A stretch of DNA of 7,886 bases, taken from an uncultured Clostridia bacterium. GTDB taxonomy: Bacteria; Bacillota; Clostridia; Christensenellales; Borkfalkiaceae. Where the stretch lies: contig CAMORY010000057.1 in NCBI GenBank assembly GCA_946624395.1, positions 1 to 7,886 on the forward strand, read 5' to 3'. This document shows, in pieces, positions 5,344 through 7,886 of the stretch. Numbering within the stretch: position 1 is the first letter of the stretch; each line of letters begins with the position of its first letter. The position numbers were made by a program, and so were the translations under genes. The notes under the pieces were generated by a model. It saw only the letters and a list, made by a program, of their open reading frames with translations. It did no database searches and was not told where the DNA came from.

Positions 5344-5403
5344 ATATCAGTACGGTTTACTTTATATATTATTGTTTTTAAAAAATTTTCGGAGAAAAAA
5401 TTT

Positions 5404-6504
5404 ATGAAATTGATTTGCGACGGTCTGGATTTATCCGACGCGGTATTAAAAGTAAGCAAAGCGCTTTCCGCAAAAACCGCTAACCCCGTTTTGGAAGGTA
5501 TTAAAATTTCCGCTAAAAACGACGGACTTACCCTTACCGCTACCGATACCGAACTCACTATCGAAAAGACCATTAAAGCGGAAGTTTTAATGGAAGGTGA
5601 AACGGTCGTCGTCGGTAAATATTTCGTCGATTTTGCAAAGAAACTTGAAAAAGAACAGGTAGAACTTTCCTGTTTATACGACGGACAGTTGCAGATTAAA
5701 TATTCCGATTCGGAAAGCGAATTACAGGTTTATCCCGTCGCTAATTTCCCCGTTATTAAAAAGGGTGATGAAGAAAACTTTTTCGAGATAACGCCCGCGG
5801 AATTTAAAGACGTTGTGGAAAAAACGGTTCTTGCCTGCTCGAACGACGATTCCCGCCCCATATTAAAAGGCGTGTTGTTTGAACTTAACGATAAATCTTT
5901 AACCTGCGTTGCGCTTGACGGGTTCAGGATGAGCGTTATTAAAAAAGACGTGGTGGCGAGCGGGGCGTTTAAAGCGATAATCCCTGCGAGAACGCTTTTG
6001 GAAATAACCCGTCTTATTGAAAAGGACGAAGGAACTTTAAAAGTTTATATTCAGAAAAACTCGCTGTTTTTACAAGTGGAAAACACGGTAATAGTTTCTC
6101 GGCTTATCGAAGGCGAATTCGTTAAATACGGGCATATTTTGCCGAATAATTTTGCAAACACTTTCACAGTGGAAAAAGAAACGCTATTAAACAGTTTGGA
6201 ACGCGCGACCATCGTTGCTAAAAACGACAGATATAACGTAATCCGTTTCGATATCAGAGAAAACGTGATGACGGTTAGCGCCAAGTCTGAAGTCGGGTTT
6301 GTAAACGAGAACGTTAATATCAATCTTGAAGGTAAAGATATGATTATAGCGTTCAACGGTAAATTTTTGAGCGAGTATTTAAGAATTATAAAGGACGAAT
6401 TTATAAAATTCAAACTCAATTCTTCGATAGACCCGTGTATTTTAACGCCCGCGGGGAAAGACGATTTTATATATCTCGTTCTTCCGGTCAGCATAAACGT
6501 TTAA
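5404..6504 (+). CDS. dnaN: DNA polymerase III subunit beta (sliding clamp)
   Basis: This 366-residue ring-forming processivity clamp holds DNA polymerase III on DNA and docks MutS, ligase and other partners. The length is typical. Family marks are MKLICDGLDLSDAVLKVSKAL (residues 1-21), PVLEGIKISA (28-37), TATDTEL (45-51), ANFPVI (113-118), RPILKGVLFE (151-160), ALDGFRMS (170-177, the usual TDGxRL strand), GEFVKYGHILP (237-247), FNGKFLSEYL (317-326) and LPVSINV at the C-terminus, part of the partner-binding cleft. The ATG at 5404 is chosen because GGAG (5391-5394) lies 9 nt before it and residue 1 matches the family start. An extension back to 5332 would run into the -10 box. dnaA is not the upstream neighbour, and the next gene is rpmH rather than recF. 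Confidence 0.97.
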   Translation: MKLICDGLDLSDAVLKVSKALSAKTANPVLEGIKISAKNDGLTLTATDTELTIEKTIKAEVLMEGETVVVGKYFVDFAKKLEKEQVELSCLYDGQLQIKYSDSESELQVYPVANFPVIKKGDEENFFEITPAEFKDVVEKTVLACSNDDSRPILKGVLFELNDKSLTCVALDGFRMSVIKKDVVASGAFKAIIPARTLLEITRLIEKDEGTLKVYIQKNSLFLQVENTVIVSRLIEGEFVKYGHILPNNFANTFTVEKETLLNSLERATIVAKNDRYNVIRFDIRENVMTVSAKSEVGFVNENVNINLEGKDMIIAFNGKFLSEYLRIIKDEFIKFKLNSSIDPCILTPAGKDDFIYLVLPVSINV

Positions 6505-6519
6505 AACCTTATAAAACGA

Positions 6520-6548
6520 TTGACAAAAACGTCAATAATTTATAGAAT
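6520..6548 (+). promoter_or_regulatory. Sigma-A promoter of the rpmH-rnpA-yidD-yidC unit
   Basis: A perfect TTGACA (6520-6525) and TAGAAT (6543-6548) are separated by 17 nt. The predicted start near 6555 leaves a leader of about 38 nt before rpmH. An inverted repeat ATTGAC-AAAAAC-GTCAAT (6519-6536) overlaps the -35. The strength of this promoter fits the high demand for ribosomal protein L34. Confidence 0.88.
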
Positions 6549-6592
6549 ATTAAAGTACGTAAAATAAACCTTTATATATAGGAGAAAAGAAA

Positions 6593-6727
6593 ATGAAACA
6601 GACTTATCAACCCAAAAAAAGACAGAGAAGCAAAGTACACGGGTTCAGAAAAAGAATGAAGAGCAAGGCGGGCAGAAATGTGTTAAAACGCCGCCGCAAC
6701 AAAGGCCGTCATAATCTTTCCGCTTAA
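6593..6727 (+). CDS. rpmH: 50S ribosomal protein L34
   Basis: This 44-residue, very basic protein has the standard L34 length and pattern: MKQTYQPKKRQRSKVHGF, then RKRMKSKAGRNVLKRRRNKG, then RHNLSA. It is a structural protein of the large ribosomal subunit that packs into 23S rRNA. A strong ribosome site, GGAG (6581-6584), lies 8 nt before ATG. It has its own promoter after dnaN and is followed by rnpA after a 15-nt gap, the conserved rpmH-rnpA pairing. Confidence 0.98.
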   Translation: MKQTYQPKKRQRSKVHGFRKRMKSKAGRNVLKRRRNKGRHNLSA

Positions 6728-6742
6728 AACACGGAAAAAACG

Positions 6743-7081
6743 ATGGCTTTTGATTACAGGTTAAAAAAACAAAAAGATTTCAATAGAGTTTTTAAAGAAG
6801 GAAAAAGATTGTTTTCCGAGTCTTTAACGCTTATTTACCTGCCTTCAAAGGAATTAAAAGTCGGCTTTGCCGTAAGTAAAAAACACGGCGGAAGCGTTCA
6901 AAGAAACAGAATAAAAAGACTATTAAGGGAATCTTTCAGAAGTTTTTCACCTGAAAAAATGAAAAACTTCTTTTTTGTTTTTATACCTAAAATAAAAGAC
7001 GAATACGATTATCACGTTTTTTTAAAAGATATCGGATACCTTTTAAAAAAGGGCGGCTTTTTTAAAGATAATTTATGTTGA
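6743..7081 (+). CDS. rnpA: Ribonuclease P protein component
   Basis: This 112-residue protein partner of the catalytic RNase P RNA helps process tRNA 5' leaders. The start MAFDYRLKKQKDFNRVFKEG is typical. The central VGFAVSKKHGGSVQRNRIKR and following LLRESFR contain the RNR motif (Arg54-Asn55-Arg56) and Lys58-Arg59, which contact RNA. The length is normal (110-120). The ribosome site is weak (ACGGAAAAAACG before ATG), so translation may be coupled to rpmH. The stop overlaps the start of yidD by 7 nt. Confidence 0.97.
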   Translation: MAFDYRLKKQKDFNRVFKEGKRLFSESLTLIYLPSKELKVGFAVSKKHGGSVQRNRIKRLLRESFRSFSPEKMKNFFFVFIPKIKDEYDYHVFLKDIGYLLKKGGFFKDNLC

Positions 7082-7308
7082 AATTTTTAAGCGTTCGCCT
7101 TATAAGATTTTATCAGAAATATTTATCTTTCGGGAATTGCAGATACGTGCCTTCCTGTTCCGAATATGCTTTAGAGGCAATCTTAAAACACGGTTTTTTT
7201 ATCGGGGTTGCGCTTGGGGCGTGGCGGATTTTAAGGTGCAATCCGTGGAGCAAAGGCGGTTTTGATAAAGTTCCGGATAAAAAAAGCGTGGTAAAGTGGG
7301 TGTATTAA
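7075..7308 (+). CDS. yidD: Membrane protein insertion efficiency factor YidD
   Basis: This 77-residue protein of the YidD family is small, with an N-terminal amphipathic helix (MLKFLSVRLIRFYQKYLS), and assists membrane protein insertion by YidC at the inner face of the membrane. The signature cysteines are present: CRYVPSCSEYALEAILKHG (residues 22-40) and RILRCNPWSKGGFDKVP (51-67). It starts within the end of rnpA and its stop is immediately followed by the yidC ATG, which implies translational coupling through the series rnpA-yidD-yidC. Confidence 0.96.
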   Translation: MLKFLSVRLIRFYQKYLSFGNCRYVPSCSEYALEAILKHGFFIGVALGAWRILRCNPWSKGGFDKVPDKKSVVKWVY

Positions 7309-7886
7309 ATGGATATTATCAGTATTATTAATTTCAGCGCGCCGAGTACGGGAAACGCTTTCGCCAAACTTATTATGTGGCTGGTGTCGATTACTTCGTC
7401 GGTCGCGCTTGGCGTAATTTTATTTACGCTGTTTTTAAAGCTTATAACTTTGCCGTTCGACTTTATGTCGCGGTTTTCTATGCGCAAAAACTCCATTAAA
7501 ATGGAACAGATGCGCCCCGAACTTGAAAAATTACAACAGCAGTACGCCAACGACAAAGCGCTTTACAATCAAAAAATGATGGCGCTTTACAAAAAGAACG
7601 GATATTCTATGTTCGGCGCGTGCTTGCCTGTTATTATCACTCTCGTCGTGTTTATTATCGCAATTAACGGGTTCAACGCGTATTCTCATTATCAGAATAA
7701 AAAGTATTTTTACGATATGAGCGTCGCATATAACAACGTTATTTACGCGGGGCTTGAAATAGACGGCGAATATATCTACGTTAACGAAGATGGCGCTATT
7801 TACGTAAACGACGCTAAAATTTTAGAAAAAGTCGACGGAGCGGGCGAATTTTCGTTCACCCCCGACGGAAAAGACTATCAGATTAT
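7309..7886 (+). CDS. yidC: Membrane protein insertase YidC/Oxa1 family (3'-truncated by window)
   Basis: The frame opens at ATG 7309, directly after the yidD stop, and continues past the window end with 192 residues visible. The protein inserts and folds membrane proteins. It is the Gram-positive type, without the large periplasmic P1 domain. A first transmembrane segment is at about 30-50 (LGVILFTLFLKLITLPF). The cytoplasmic C1 hairpin follows (MEQMRPELEKLQQQYANDKA, then LYNQKMMALYKKNGYSMFGA), then a second segment at about 105-123 (CLPVIITLVVFIIAINGF). The groove residue that is Arg in Bacillus SpoIIIJ appears as Lys44. From about residue 125 a long Tyr/Asp/Gly-rich hydrophilic region continues to the window edge, longer than in the Bacillus proteins. 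There is no lipobox at the N-terminus. Confidence 0.95.
   Translation, partial: MDIISIINFSAPSTGNAFAKLIMWLVSITSSVALGVILFTLFLKLITLPFDFMSRFSMRKNSIKMEQMRPELEKLQQQYANDKALYNQKMMALYKKNGYSMFGACLPVIITLVVFIIAINGFNAYSHYQNKKYFYDMSVAYNNVIYAGLEIDGEYIYVNEDGAIYVNDAKILEKVDGAGEFSFTPDGKDYQI

Noticed and set aside
5332..5403. 24-residue N-terminal extension of the sliding clamp
   Set aside because: The upstream ATG overlaps the -10 box and lies before the predicted transcript start. The ATG at 5404 has a ribosome site and matches the family start.

Overview
This window looks like a chromosomal segment of an anaerobic, low-to-mid GC Bacillota, probably class Clostridia. The evidence is a pyruvate:ferredoxin oxidoreductase, a lipoprotein-type amino-acid ABC transporter, Shine-Dalgarno sites of the GGAG type, and a dnaN / rpmH-rnpA-yidD-yidC neighbourhood with a Gram-positive-type YidC lacking the large P1 domain. 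A genus cannot be named from this sequence alone.

Left part (1-1250, + strand): the 3' end of a pyruvate:ferredoxin oxidoreductase gene, closed by a perfect 15-bp hairpin terminator. Next comes a two-gene cassette of very small helix-turn-helix regulators. It has a near-consensus promoter and two identical 15-bp copies of a dyad (CACC-GTTT-GGTG) in its leader. It ends at a GC-rich hairpin that probably terminates transcription from both sides.

Middle part (1261-4947, - strand): a three-gene polar amino-acid importer operon (substrate-binding lipoprotein, permease, ATPase). It reads from a strong promoter that carries two copies of the palindrome ACTTTA-N6-TAAAGT, one between -35 and -10 and one just downstream of the predicted start. 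To the right, a YpsA-like SLOG-fold gene lies 14 nt downstream of rsmG (16S rRNA G527 methyltransferase), probably in the same transcript. rsmG starts with GTG and may be leaderless.

Right part (4948-7886): a gene-free segment of about 380 bp (about 19% GC over 4981-5280 by hand count). It carries repeated TTATCAAC / TTTTCAAC words resembling DnaA boxes and separates leftward rsmG from rightward dnaN. This is the best candidate for the replication origin. dnaN is followed in the same direction by rpmH, rnpA, yidD and the start of yidC, which runs off the window. In the common bacterial layout dnaA lies directly before dnaN, and the rpmH-rnpA-yidD-yidC block points away from it. Here dnaA is not beside dnaN and the ribosomal-protein/RNase P/insertase block points the same way as dnaN, so the origin neighbourhood is rearranged.

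The most unusual points are the two twin-operator promoters without an identified regulator, the candidate oriC with TTATCAAC-type boxes and no adjacent dnaA, the possibly leaderless rsmG with a dyad over its start codon, and a local reading-frame anomaly that removes the thiamine-diphosphate GDG motif of the oxidoreductase at the window edge. I found no CRISPR array, tRNA, rRNA, insertion sequence or recognised defence system. The window is mostly housekeeping genes with a small regulatory cassette.
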